This document shows, piece by piece, positions 22,409-30,678 of a DNA stretch of 34,074 nt. The stretch spans positions 1-34,074 of the forward strand of contig DWZH01000064.1 of the NCBI GenBank assembly GCA_019118275.1, in the 5' to 3' direction. Made by a program: the position numbers and the translations under genes. Numbering within the stretch: position 1 is the first letter of the stretch; every line of letters starts with the position of its first letter. Source of the DNA: Candidatus Brachybacterium merdavium. GTDB lineage: Bacteria; Actinomycetota; Actinomycetes; Actinomycetales; Dermabacteraceae. The notes below the pieces were generated by a model, which saw only the letters and a program-made list of their open reading frames with translations, searched no databases and was not told the origin of the DNA.

Positions 22409-23601
22409 CGTTCCTCCTCCGCCTGGCGGTAGGCCCGCACCTGGTAGAACACCACGGGCAGCACCATGAGCAGCAGCACCACCACGACGGCGGAGGCCTC
22501 ACCGGCGCGCTGCTCGGTGAACAGTTTGCGGAAGAACAGGTTCGCGATCACGTCGGTGTTGTCACGGCCGTTGGTCATCACGTAGACGATGTCGAAGACC
22601 TTCAGCACCACGATCAGCACGGTGATGAACACCGCCAGCACGGTGCCGCGCACCTGCGGGAAGATGATCCGCCAGAAGATGCGCATCTCGCCCGCGCCGT
22701 CGATGCGGCCGGCCTCGATGGTGTCCTCGGGCACCGCTTTGATCGCCGAGCTCAGCAGCACCATCGCGAAACCCGTCTGCAACCAGATCAGGATCGCCAT
22801 CAACAGCAGAGAGTTCAGCCTGCCCCCGCTCATCTGCAGCCAGGTCTGCGGCTCGCCGCCCAGGCCGACCACGATCGCGTTCAGCAGCCCGGTCTGGGTG
22901 GTGCCCGGCGCGTCGTAGGCGTAGATCAGGCCCCAGATGGTCGAGGCACCCACGAAGCTGATCGCCATCGGTAGGAAGATCAGGGACTTGGAGGTCTTCT
23001 CACCCTGCGGGGAGAGCTTGTCGGCCAGAACCGCGACCAGCAGCCCGAAGGCGACGGAGAGCACCGGGACCACGACCACCCACAGCAGGTTGTTGAGCAG
23101 TGCCTGCCAGAACCCGCGGGAGGCGAAGATGGCGCGGTAGTTGTCCCAGCCCACCCAGTCGGTGGAGCGGTCGTTGGCGAAGGAGTACACCACGGTCTGG
23201 ACGGTCGGGTAGACCAGCATCAGGCCGATCAGGCTCAGCCCCGGCAGCAGGAACGCGTAGGGCACCAGTCCCCGGGACAGGCGGCTGGGGAAACCCTCGA
23301 CCGCCATGTTCAGGAACCAGAAGAACACCACCGCCCCGCCGATGCCGAGCACCAGGCCCGCCAGCCCGATCACGATGTCGTTGCTGCCGAACCAGCCCGG
23401 GTACCAGGCGAAGGCCAGGAAGACGGTGCACACCAGGTAGGCCGTGACCACCAGGCCGACGGCCCCGACCACCAGCTTGAACGGCTGCGCCGGTGAGCCG
23501 CCCCCGGCCGCGGTGGACCCCACCTCTGGGGCAGGCCCCACCCCTGCGGCGGGGCCCGCCTTCGAAGCGGACGCGGGCTCCCCGGTGGCGGGCCGGGTCA
23601 C
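22405..23601 (-). CDS. Carbohydrate ABC transporter permease (MalF type)
   Basis: This 398-residue permease has about eight predicted membrane segments. Two extra N-terminal ones (around 45-65 and 75-105) precede the usual six, an arrangement found in some MalF-type proteins. The EAA loop reads IEAGRIDGAGEMRIFWRIIF. The first 40 residues are Ala/Gly/Pro-rich and cytoplasmic. The GTG at 23601 overlaps the stop codon of the binding-protein gene (GTGA), and I chose it over longer frames that would run into that gene. It forms the heterodimeric channel with the following MalG-type protein. Confidence 0.9.
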   Translation of the reverse strand: MTRPATGEPASASKAGPAAGVGPAPEVGSTAAGGGSPAQPFKLVVGAVGLVVTAYLVCTVFLAFAWYPGWFGSNDIVIGLAGLVLGIGGAVVFFWFLNMAVEGFPSRLSRGLVPYAFLLPGLSLIGLMLVYPTVQTVVYSFANDRSTDWVGWDNYRAIFASRGFWQALLNNLLWVVVVPVLSVAFGLLVAVLADKLSPQGEKTSKSLIFLPMAISFVGASTIWGLIYAYDAPGTTQTGLLNAIVVGLGGEPQTWLQMSGGRLNSLLLMAILIWLQTGFAMVLLSSAIKAVPEDTIEAGRIDGAGEMRIFWRIIFPQVRGTVLAVFITVLIVVLKVFDIVYVMTNGRDNTDVIANLFFRKLFTEQRAGEASAVVVVLLLMVLPVVFYQVRAYRQAEEER

Positions 23602-24938
23602 TCCGGCCACGACGCCTCGACGTCGTCGCAGGCCTCCTGGGAGGTCTTGTCCCCGTTCACCCACTCGACCATCGCGGTCCAGAAGCTGCCTCCGCCCACC
23701 GGTCCGGGCATCAGGTCCGAGCCGTCGAAGCGGAACACCTCGGCGCTCGAGGCGATCTCGGCGACGCTGCGGGTGGTCTCGTCGGCGTACTGGGAGGAGT
23801 CGAAGGTCTGGTGGGGGCTCAGCCACCCTCCGGCCTGCGCCCACTCAGCGCCGAATCCCTCGGAGGTGATGAACTCCATCACCTGGATGGCCTCGTCGTC
23901 GTCAGGGGCGAACAGGGCCGCCAGGTCGCCTCCGCCCAGCATGGGCACCCCGTCGAAGCCGCCCTCCCACGCGGGCAGGGCGAACACGCCGACGGCCTCG
24001 TCCAGTTCCGCCTGCACGTCCTCGGGGAAGAAGCCCGTGACGAAGTTGCCCTGGCGGTGCAGCATCGCCCGGGGCGGATCCTCGAACAGCGGCAGCGAGG
24101 CCTCGGAGAACTCGGTGTTCAAGATGGTCTGCGAGCCGCCCAGCACATTGCCCTCGGTCAGCAGCAGCTCCCCGAGATGGTCGAGCGCCTCGACCACGCG
24201 GGGATCGTTGAAGGGGATCTCGTGGGAGGTCCACTGGTCGTACACCTCGGGCCCGTGGATGCGGAGCATGAACTCCTCCAGCCAGTCGGTGCCCACCCAG
24301 CCGGTGGACTGATCGGCGTTCCAGGCGTCGGCCCACGGCGCGATCCCGGAGTCCTTGATCTCCTCGGCGATGCCGTACAGCTCCTGCAGCGTCGCCGGCT
24401 CCGTGGACCAGCCGCCCTCCTCGTAGGCGGCGGTGGGGTACCAGACCAGTGACTTGACGGCCATGCGCATCGGGGCGGCGTAGATCTGGTCCTCCAACGT
24501 CGCCGACTCGAGGAAGCCCGAGATCAGGGAGCTCTGCAGGGAGTCCACGTCCAGGTAGTCGCTGATCGGGGCCACATGCCCCTCGGCGGCGAGGTCCAGC
24601 AGCCCGCCGGGCTGGGGGAACAGGGCGATGTCGGGGGCGTCCCCGGCGCTCGCGCGGGTGCGGATGGTGGTGGCGAAGTCCTGGTCGGAGGTGTACTCGA
24701 CGGTGATGCCGGTGTCCTCCTGGAAGGACTCCAGGGCGGCGTTGAAGCCGTCGGCCTCGACCCCGCCGAAGTTGCCCAGGATGGTGACGACACCGTCCCC
24801 GGCGGCGCCTCCGCCGGACCCGCCGCCGTCCCCGTCGCCGCTGGAGTCGGCGGGATTGGTCAGACAGCCGGCCAGACCGGCGGCCGTGGCCGCTGCGGCG
24901 CCCCCCATGACGGCGCGGCGCGAGAGATGGAAGCGCAT
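23598..24938 (-). CDS. Sugar ABC transporter substrate-binding lipoprotein
   Basis: This 446-residue extracytoplasmic solute-binding protein (family 1) starts with a twin-arginine-like LSRRAV and an Ala-rich signal peptide ending in the lipobox LAGC, with lipidated Cys25. A Gly/Asp/Ser-rich linker (30-48) follows, then the two-lobed binding domain, including VTILGNFGGVEADGFNAALE and DAPDIALFPQPGGLLDLA. It delivers an oligosaccharide or sugar to the two permeases encoded behind it with 4-base overlaps. The ATG at 24938 has a good AAGGAG site. A TACTAT hexamer at 24981-24986 on the minus strand is a possible -10. No regulator gene is adjacent, so the sugar and its control remain open. Confidence 0.93.
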   Translation of the reverse strand: MRFHLSRRAVMGGAAAATAAGLAGCLTNPADSSGDGDGGGSGGGAAGDGVVTILGNFGGVEADGFNAALESFQEDTGITVEYTSDQDFATTIRTRASAGDAPDIALFPQPGGLLDLAAEGHVAPISDYLDVDSLQSSLISGFLESATLEDQIYAAPMRMAVKSLVWYPTAAYEEGGWSTEPATLQELYGIAEEIKDSGIAPWADAWNADQSTGWVGTDWLEEFMLRIHGPEVYDQWTSHEIPFNDPRVVEALDHLGELLLTEGNVLGGSQTILNTEFSEASLPLFEDPPRAMLHRQGNFVTGFFPEDVQAELDEAVGVFALPAWEGGFDGVPMLGGGDLAALFAPDDDEAIQVMEFITSEGFGAEWAQAGGWLSPHQTFDSSQYADETTRSVAEIASSAEVFRFDGSDLMPGPVGGGSFWTAMVEWVNGDKTSQEACDDVEASWPE

Positions 24939-25087
24939 GTGAACTCCTTGACATCAACACTGACGTGGGATCGTGCCGTCATAGTACGTCGCGGGAGCAT
25001 CCGGCGCCCTCCGGGAGGAGCCGATAGCCAGGAACGATGCCACCTCGTGACCCATTTGACCGATTCTGCGCGATCGGTGCGCGAACG

Positions 25088-25135
25088 ACCATGCCCCGGC
25101 CGCTCCCGCGCAGGGCGAGGCGGCCGGGGCATGGT
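25088..25135 (-). terminator. Terminator downstream of topA
   Basis: A perfect 15-bp stem (ACCATGCCCCGGCCG and its complement) with an 18-base loop lies about 42 bases past the topA stop. There is no T-run, as is usual in this GC range. It separates topA from the sugar importer operon, which reads in the same direction. The rest of 24987-25176 holds no gene. Confidence 0.65.
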
Positions 25136-25176
25136 CACCGGCGGGCGAGACCGGTCCGCTCAGGGACCGGTCGCCG

Positions 25177-27876
25177 TCACTTCTTGCGGGTGGTGCTCGC
25201 GCGCTTGGCCGGTGCCTTCTTGGCGGTGGCCTTACGGGCCGGCTTCTTGGCCGGCCCCTTGGCGCGCTTCACGGCGAGCTTCTCGATCGCCACCGACTCG
25301 GTGATCTCCTCGACGGTCTCCGTCGCCCGCAGCGAGACGTTGGTGGTGCCGTCGGTGATGTAGGGCCCGAAACGGCCATCCTTGATCACGATCGGCTTCT
25401 CGCTGGTGGGGTCGGTGCCCAGCTCCTTCAGCGGGGGCTTGGCGGCGGCCCGGCCCCGGGTCTTGGGCTGGGCGTAGAGCTTCTCCGCCTCCTCCATCGT
25501 GATGGTGAACAACTGCTCCTCGGTCTCCAGCGAGCGGGAGTCGCTGCCCTTCTTCAGGTAGGGGCCGTAGCGACCGTTCTGGGCGGTGACCTCGGTGCCG
25601 TCCTCGGTCGTGCCCACCACGCGAGGCAGGCTCAGCAGCTTCAGCGCGTCCTCGAGGGTGACCGTGGACAGGTCCATGGACTTCAGCAGGGACGCGGTGC
25701 GCGGCTTGGGCCGCTTGGACTTCGGGGTCTTGTCGTCGGGGTCCTGGGGCAGCACCTCGGTGATGTAAGGGCCGAAGCGTCCGTCCTTGGCGACCAGCTC
25801 GTGGCCGGACTCCGGATCGGTGCCCAGCACCCGACCGTTGTCCTTCGCCTTCTCGAGCAGCTGCTGGCTGAGCTCGACGGTCAGTTCGTCGGGGGCGATG
25901 TCGTCGGAGACCGAGGCGCGCTGCGGATCGGCGCCCTCGATGACCTGTCCCTGCTCGTCACGGGGCAGACGCTCGACATAGGCGCCGTAGCGGCCCACCC
26001 GCAGCGTGATACCCTCGCCGATCTCGATGCTGTTGATCGCGCGCGCGTCGATGTCGCCGAGGTCATCGACCATGGGCTTGAGGCCGATGGGACCGTCGGT
26101 ACCGTCGGAGAGGTAGAAGTCCTTCAGGTAGCCGGAGCGGTCGAGCTCGCCGCGGGCCATCCGGTCCAGCTGCTGCTCCATGTGGGCGGTGAAGTCGTAG
26201 TCGATGTAGGTCTCGAAGTGCTCCTCGAGCAGCCGCACCACCGCGAAGGCGGTCCAGCTGGGGACCAGGGCGGTGCCCCGGCGCAGCACGTAGCCGCGGT
26301 CCTGGACGGTGGCCACGGTCGAGGCGTAGGTCGAGGGCCGGCCGATGCCGCGCTCCTCCAGGGCCCGCACCAGCGAGGCCTCGGTGTACCGGGGCGGCGG
26401 GGAGGTGGTGTGCCCGTCGGGGACCAGCTCGCGGGTGTCGAGCTTCTGGCCCTCCTCCATCTGCGGCAGACGCTTGTCGCTGCCCTCGGAGTCGTCCTTG
26501 TACCGGGAGGCGTCGCGGCCCTCCTCGTAGGCGGCCAGGAAACCCCGGAAGGTGATCACGGTGCCGGCCGCCCGGAAGGTGGCGGTGCGGTCGTTCTGGG
26601 TGAGCTGCAGCTCGACCGTCGAGGTGGTGCCCTTGGCGTCGGCCATCTGGGAGGCGATGGTGCGCTTCCAGATCAGCTCGTAGAGGCGGAACTCATCGCC
26701 CGAGAGGGACCCGGCCACCTCGGCAGGGGTGCGGAAGCGGTCCCCGGCGGGACGGATCGCCTCGTGCGCCTCCTGGGCGTTCTGCCCCTTGGTCTGGTAA
26801 TAGCGCGGCTTCTCCGGCACGTACTGCGAGCCGTACAGCTCGGCCGCCTGCCCCCGGGAGGCCTTGATCGCCTCCCCGGACAGCGACACGGAGTCGGTTC
26901 GCATGTAGGTGATGTAGCCGTTCTCATACAGCGACTGCGCCACCCGCATCGACTGGCGGGCCCCCAGGCGGAGCTTGCGGGAGGCCTCCTGCTGCAGGGA
27001 GGAGGTGGTGAAGGGGGCGGCCGGCCGGCGTGTGTACGGCTTGGACTCGAGCCTGGTGACCTCGGCGGGAGCGTCGGTCAGGGCCTCCACGAGAGTCGCG
27101 GCGGACTCCTGGGTCAGCACTGTTGCGGACTTCGCACGGGACTTGAGGGCGCCGTCGTCGGTGAAGTCGCTGCCGGTGGCGACCCGGGCCCCGTCGACGG
27201 TGGTGATCTTGGCGGTGAACTGGCCGGTCTCGCTCGCGAAGGTGCCGGTCACGTCCCAGTAGTCGGCGGCCACGAAGGCCATCCGCTCGCGCTCGCGCTC
27301 GACCACCAGGCGGGTGGCCACCGACTGCACGCGCCCGGCCGACAGTGAGGGTTTGATCTTGCGCCACAGCACGGGTGAGAGCTCGAAGCCGACGAGGCGA
27401 TCGAGGATGCGCCGGGTCTCCTGGGCATCGACCAGATGGGAGTCGATCTCGCGGGTGTTGTCCAGGGCCCCGAGGATCGCTTCCTTGGTGATCTCGTGGA
27501 AGACCATCCGCTTGACCGGCAGTGACTTGTTCGGCTTCAGCGTCTCCAGCAGGTGCCAGGCGATGGCCTCGCCCTCGCGGTCCTCATCCGTGGCGAGGTA
27601 GAGGGTGTCGGCGTCCTTGAGGGCCTTCTTCAGCTCCGAGACCGTCTTCTTCTTGTCAGGGCTGACGATGTAGTAGGGCTCGAAGTCCCCCTCGACGTTC
27701 ACGCCGAACTTGCCGTAGGGGCCCTTCTTCATATCGGCGGGCAGGTCGCGAGGCACCGGGATGTCGCGGATGTGACCGACCGAGGCCTGGACGTCGTACT
27801 CCTCGCCCAGGTATCGACCGATGGTCCGCGCTTTCGCCGGGGACTCGACGATCACAAGATGCCGTCCGCCACTCAC
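25177..27876 (-). CDS. topA: DNA topoisomerase I (type IA)
   Basis: This 899-residue enzyme relaxes negative supercoils by cutting one strand through a tyrosine link. The TOPRIM domain is N-terminal (LVIVESPAKARTIGRYLG, and acidic TDEDREGEA near 96). The active-site Tyr324 is in GYITYMRTDS. HEAIRP and RGIGRPSTYA are further family motifs. There are no zinc-finger cysteines; instead there are several C-terminal topoisomerase repeats (GRYGAYVE, GRFGPYIT, GRYGPYLK, GRFGPYIT), as in mycobacterial TopA. A Lys/Ala-rich tail (about 865-899) follows, which in actinomycete TopA binds DNA and helps processivity. The start is a GTG at 27876, preceded by AAGGA. A TACCGT at 27979-27984 may be its -10. Confidence 0.97.
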   Translation of the reverse strand: MSGGRHLVIVESPAKARTIGRYLGEEYDVQASVGHIRDIPVPRDLPADMKKGPYGKFGVNVEGDFEPYYIVSPDKKKTVSELKKALKDADTLYLATDEDREGEAIAWHLLETLKPNKSLPVKRMVFHEITKEAILGALDNTREIDSHLVDAQETRRILDRLVGFELSPVLWRKIKPSLSAGRVQSVATRLVVERERERMAFVAADYWDVTGTFASETGQFTAKITTVDGARVATGSDFTDDGALKSRAKSATVLTQESAATLVEALTDAPAEVTRLESKPYTRRPAAPFTTSSLQQEASRKLRLGARQSMRVAQSLYENGYITYMRTDSVSLSGEAIKASRGQAAELYGSQYVPEKPRYYQTKGQNAQEAHEAIRPAGDRFRTPAEVAGSLSGDEFRLYELIWKRTIASQMADAKGTTSTVELQLTQNDRTATFRAAGTVITFRGFLAAYEEGRDASRYKDDSEGSDKRLPQMEEGQKLDTRELVPDGHTTSPPPRYTEASLVRALEERGIGRPSTYASTVATVQDRGYVLRRGTALVPSWTAFAVVRLLEEHFETYIDYDFTAHMEQQLDRMARGELDRSGYLKDFYLSDGTDGPIGLKPMVDDLGDIDARAINSIEIGEGITLRVGRYGAYVERLPRDEQGQVIEGADPQRASVSDDIAPDELTVELSQQLLEKAKDNGRVLGTDPESGHELVAKDGRFGPYITEVLPQDPDDKTPKSKRPKPRTASLLKSMDLSTVTLEDALKLLSLPRVVGTTEDGTEVTAQNGRYGPYLKKGSDSRSLETEEQLFTITMEEAEKLYAQPKTRGRAAAKPPLKELGTDPTSEKPIVIKDGRFGPYITDGTTNVSLRATETVEEITESVAIEKLAVKRAKGPAKKPARKATAKKAPAKRASTTRKK

Positions 27877-27946
27877 GTTGCTCTATCCTTCCTCGCCGCG
27901 ATGCGTCGCGGCCCGTCCGCCGTGGCCCGTTGCCGAGGTCAGGTGT

Positions 27947-27969
27947 CCGGGAGCCCGGTCGGCTCCCGG
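27947..27969 (-). terminator. Hairpin between the PAP2 phosphatase gene and topA
   Basis: A perfect 9-bp stem (CCGGGAGCC and its complement) with a 5-base loop lies about 40 bases past the stop at 28009. It may end the methyltransferase/PAP2 transcript. If the -10-like TACCGT at 27979-27984 is real, the hairpin would instead sit in the topA leader. Confidence 0.35.
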
Positions 27970-28008
27970 CGACTGCTCACGGTACACGCTCGATTCCGGG
28001 GCCTCATC

Positions 28009-28929
28009 TCAGTGTGGCGTGCGCAGGGTCAGCACCAGCGCCAGCCATCCGCACACGCCCCCTCCGATCACCGCGGCGGTGCCGGTGAAGGCGGCCTGTT
28101 GCTGGGCGGCGTCCGCGAGCGTCAGCGGCAGCTGCATCCCGGTGAAGGTCAGTGCCCCCACCACCAGCATCGCTGCCCCGGCCAGGCCCAGCAGCACCGC
28201 CGCAGTCAGGTCCCCGGCACCGAGGCGGGCCCCGGCACGGGGGGTGCCGGCGCGCCGTCTGCCCCGGCCGCGCCGGCCGGGATCGGGCCGACGCACCGAC
28301 TGGGCACGCCGGCGCCGAGCGTGGGCGCCGTCGGCCGCCAGCACCAGGAACGTCCAGGCGGCCACCACCAAGATCGCGCCGACCACGTCGCTGGGTCGGT
28401 GCCAGCCGACCACCAGGGTGCCGATGCCCGCGCCGGCCGTCCAGAGGGCGCCCAGGATCGCGACCACGCCGCGGAACCGCCCGGAGGCCAGCACCAGGGC
28501 GATCACTGCCGAGGCCGCCAGGGTGGTGTGACCGGAGGGGAAGGAGTTGGGGGTGACGTCGATGCCCGGGCCGAGCACCTCCCGGTTGATCGCCAGGTGC
28601 TTGACCGCCTGGGTGGTCAGGTTCGCACCGACCACCAGCACCCCCAGCGGCAGCAGCAGCCGGGCGCGGCGCAGCACCACCAGCAGCGCCGCGACGGCCA
28701 GCATCCCCGCCACCACCGGGACGCGCACGGTGGTCACCACGAGCGCGGCCACCTGCGCCAGCTGCCCCTCATGGGCCAGGGCACCGGAGACGGTCAGCTG
28801 ATCCAGGCGCTGCCCGCTGGCGGTGCCGACGGCGAAATGTGCCAGCGCCCAGATCGCCGCTGCGCAGACCACCGCGCTCAGCAGGGCCAGGACCGGACGC
28901 ACCCCGCCCCCGCTCGTGCCCGCGCTCAC
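28009..28929 (-). CDS. PAP2-family membrane phosphatase
   Basis: This 306-residue integral membrane protein has about six to eight hydrophobic segments. The phosphatase signature is present in order: Lys110 with downstream Arg116 (KHLAINRE), PSGHTTLAAS (131-140) and GWHRPSDVVGA (175-185) with catalytic His177. These resemble undecaprenyl-pyrophosphate or phosphatidate phosphatases, which recycle lipid carriers on the outer face of the membrane. A basic Arg-rich loop (about 205-235) interrupts the later hydrophobic segments. The GTG at 28929 overlaps the stop of the methyltransferase gene (GTGA), so the two are co-translated. The substrate is not predictable, though a lipid carrier is the first guess. 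Confidence 0.88.
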   Translation of the reverse strand: MSAGTSGGGVRPVLALLSAVVCAAAIWALAHFAVGTASGQRLDQLTVSGALAHEGQLAQVAALVVTTVRVPVVAGMLAVAALLVVLRRARLLLPLGVLVVGANLTTQAVKHLAINREVLGPGIDVTPNSFPSGHTTLAASAVIALVLASGRFRGVVAILGALWTAGAGIGTLVVGWHRPSDVVGAILVVAAWTFLVLAADGAHARRRRAQSVRRPDPGRRGRGRRRAGTPRAGARLGAGDLTAAVLLGLAGAAMLVVGALTFTGMQLPLTLADAAQQQAAFTGTAAVIGGGVCGWLALVLTLRTPH

Positions 28930-30602
28930 AGCTCGAGCATCCCGGTCAGGATCAGCTCACGCAGCTGCGGCAGCACCCGCTGGCGCGTCTGTTCGAGGTC
29001 GTGATCGGTCAGCGCGCACACCGCTGCGAGGGTCTGGTCCAGGGTCAAGGTGGCCTCGTCCAGGGCCCCGACCGTGGCGGCCAGCACCTGATCGGCCGGC
29101 ACCACCCGGGCGAAGCCGCCGCCCTGCACCAGTTCGATCAGCATCGGGTCGAACTGGCCGGGGGTGAGATGGCGCCGCTCGACCACGTCGGTCGCGCGGG
29201 TGGGCCGCAGGGCCCCCAGGGCGGCGTCGTCCATCTCGGCCAGGGTGTCGAGCATGTGCAGCGTCGCGGTCAGGTGCTGGCTGAGGGTGCCGCTGCCGGT
29301 CCCGGCGACCTGTTCGGTGCGCAGCATCCCGCGGCGCCCCGCGGAGTGCTCGGGGCGGTGCAGCAGCAGGTATCCGAAGCCGATGCGTGCGACGTCACGG
29401 CCGGCGAAGTCCTCCAGCCAGGCCTCGATCAGCTCGGGCCAGCGGGCATCGCGGTCGGTCAGGCCACCGTCGCGGGCCCAGGTGGCGGCGTACTGGGCGG
29501 GATCCTCGCTCTCGCGCTGGATCACCCAGCAGTCCACCGCCGCGGCCAGCGCCGGCTCCAGCCACCGGCGGGGGTGGGCATCCCAGTCGCCGTCGGCGTC
29601 ATCGGCCGCGGAGATCTCCCAGTTGCCCAGCATCACGATGCGCCCGCCGGGCAGCAGGTGCTGCGGCAGCTGCTCGAGCAGCTCGCCGAGCAGGGCGTCC
29701 CCGGCGCGGCCGCCATCACGGTAGACCCAGGCACCCTGTTCGTCGCTGCTGCGCGGTGTGATCACGAACGGCGGGTTGGACACGATCAGATCGAAGCTCT
29801 CCCCGCGCACCGGCTCCAGCAGCGAGCCCTGCCGCAACTCGATCTCGATCCCGTTCAGCGCCGCGTTGAACTCCGCGAAGGCCAGCGCCCGCTCCGAGAG
29901 GTCCGTGGCCACGACGTGATCGGCATGGCGGGAGGCGTGCAGTGCTTGGATCCCGCCGCCGCAGCCCACATCCAGCACCCGGCCGACCCGGGTGCGCGGG
30001 GTGATCCGCGCCAGGGTCAGCGAGGCGCCGCCGACCCCGAGCACGTGTTCGGGACCGAGCGCGGCGCCGGTGGCCAGTTCGGAACGGTCCGAAGCGATCC
30101 ACCAGGAGATCTCACCGGCGTCATCGGTGGCCTCGTAGGGGGACAGGTCGATCGTGGCGCGCAGCAGAGGATCGGCGACCTCACCGCCGGGGGCGCCGGG
30201 GCCGCCTGGGGCACCGGGATCGTCGGGGCTGCCCGGGGCGCCGGGGTCATCGGGGCTGCCTGGGGTGCCGGGGCCGCCGCGGCCGACGGGGGCGGGGGCC
30301 AGCAGCCCCAGCTCGAGCGCCCCGGCCACCCCCAGGGTCGGCAGCGCCGCCTGCACGCGGGTGCGCGGCAGGTCGACCCCGAGGGTGAACAGGCACATCA
30401 GTGCCGCGGCGGGCTCGGTGCGGGAGGTGAGGACGCGGCGCGCGGGGACGGGATCCTCGCGGCGGAGCGCGGCCACCGCCACCTCCCCGAGCAGCGCCTG
30501 GGTCGCGGTGACCGTGTAGTCCGCTGCGACCAGATCGGCGCGCAGCGCGTCGACCAGGTCGGGTCGGACGCGCGGTGGCGTCGCTGGGGCGTCGGAAGAC
30601 AT
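28926..30602 (-). CDS. Class I SAM-dependent methyltransferase (HemK/RsmC-like NPPF type)
   Basis: The 558-residue protein has three parts. An N-terminal helical domain (1-105) is followed by a collagen-like linker (about 108-140) with GSPDDPGAP twice. The methyltransferase core contains motif I VLDVGCGGGIQALHA (209-223) and the amide/adenine-methylase motif NPPF (276-279, IVSNPPFV). A further C-terminal region (about 400-558) follows. The NPPF motif indicates methylation of an exocyclic amine or amide nitrogen in nucleic acid or protein. The ATG at 30602 is divergent from the helicase gene with which it shares a very short promoter region. A frame open upstream is a shadow of the helicase. 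The substrate is unknown. Confidence 0.85.
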   Translation of the reverse strand: MSSDAPATPPRVRPDLVDALRADLVAADYTVTATQALLGEVAVAALRREDPVPARRVLTSRTEPAAALMCLFTLGVDLPRTRVQAALPTLGVAGALELGLLAPAPVGRGGPGTPGSPDDPGAPGSPDDPGAPGGPGAPGGEVADPLLRATIDLSPYEATDDAGEISWWIASDRSELATGAALGPEHVLGVGGASLTLARITPRTRVGRVLDVGCGGGIQALHASRHADHVVATDLSERALAFAEFNAALNGIEIELRQGSLLEPVRGESFDLIVSNPPFVITPRSSDEQGAWVYRDGGRAGDALLGELLEQLPQHLLPGGRIVMLGNWEISAADDADGDWDAHPRRWLEPALAAAVDCWVIQRESEDPAQYAATWARDGGLTDRDARWPELIEAWLEDFAGRDVARIGFGYLLLHRPEHSAGRRGMLRTEQVAGTGSGTLSQHLTATLHMLDTLAEMDDAALGALRPTRATDVVERRHLTPGQFDPMLIELVQGGGFARVVPADQVLAATVGALDEATLTLDQTLAAVCALTDHDLEQTRQRVLPQLRELILTGMLEL

Positions 30603-30678
30603 GGCTACGATTGTGCACCAGCTGCGCGGGAGCTCCCCGGAGGGACGTGTCCGCCCGGCGGCGAAGGGAGTGTGCAGG
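30603..30678. promoter_or_regulatory. Compact divergent start region of methyltransferase and helicase
   Basis: On the plus strand TACGAT (30605-30610) is a possible -10 for the helicase. On the minus strand CACAAT (30608-30613) lies six bases before the methyltransferase ATG, giving a leaderless message. The two elements overlap, so simultaneous use would be mutually exclusive. No strong -35 was found for either. Confidence 0.3.
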
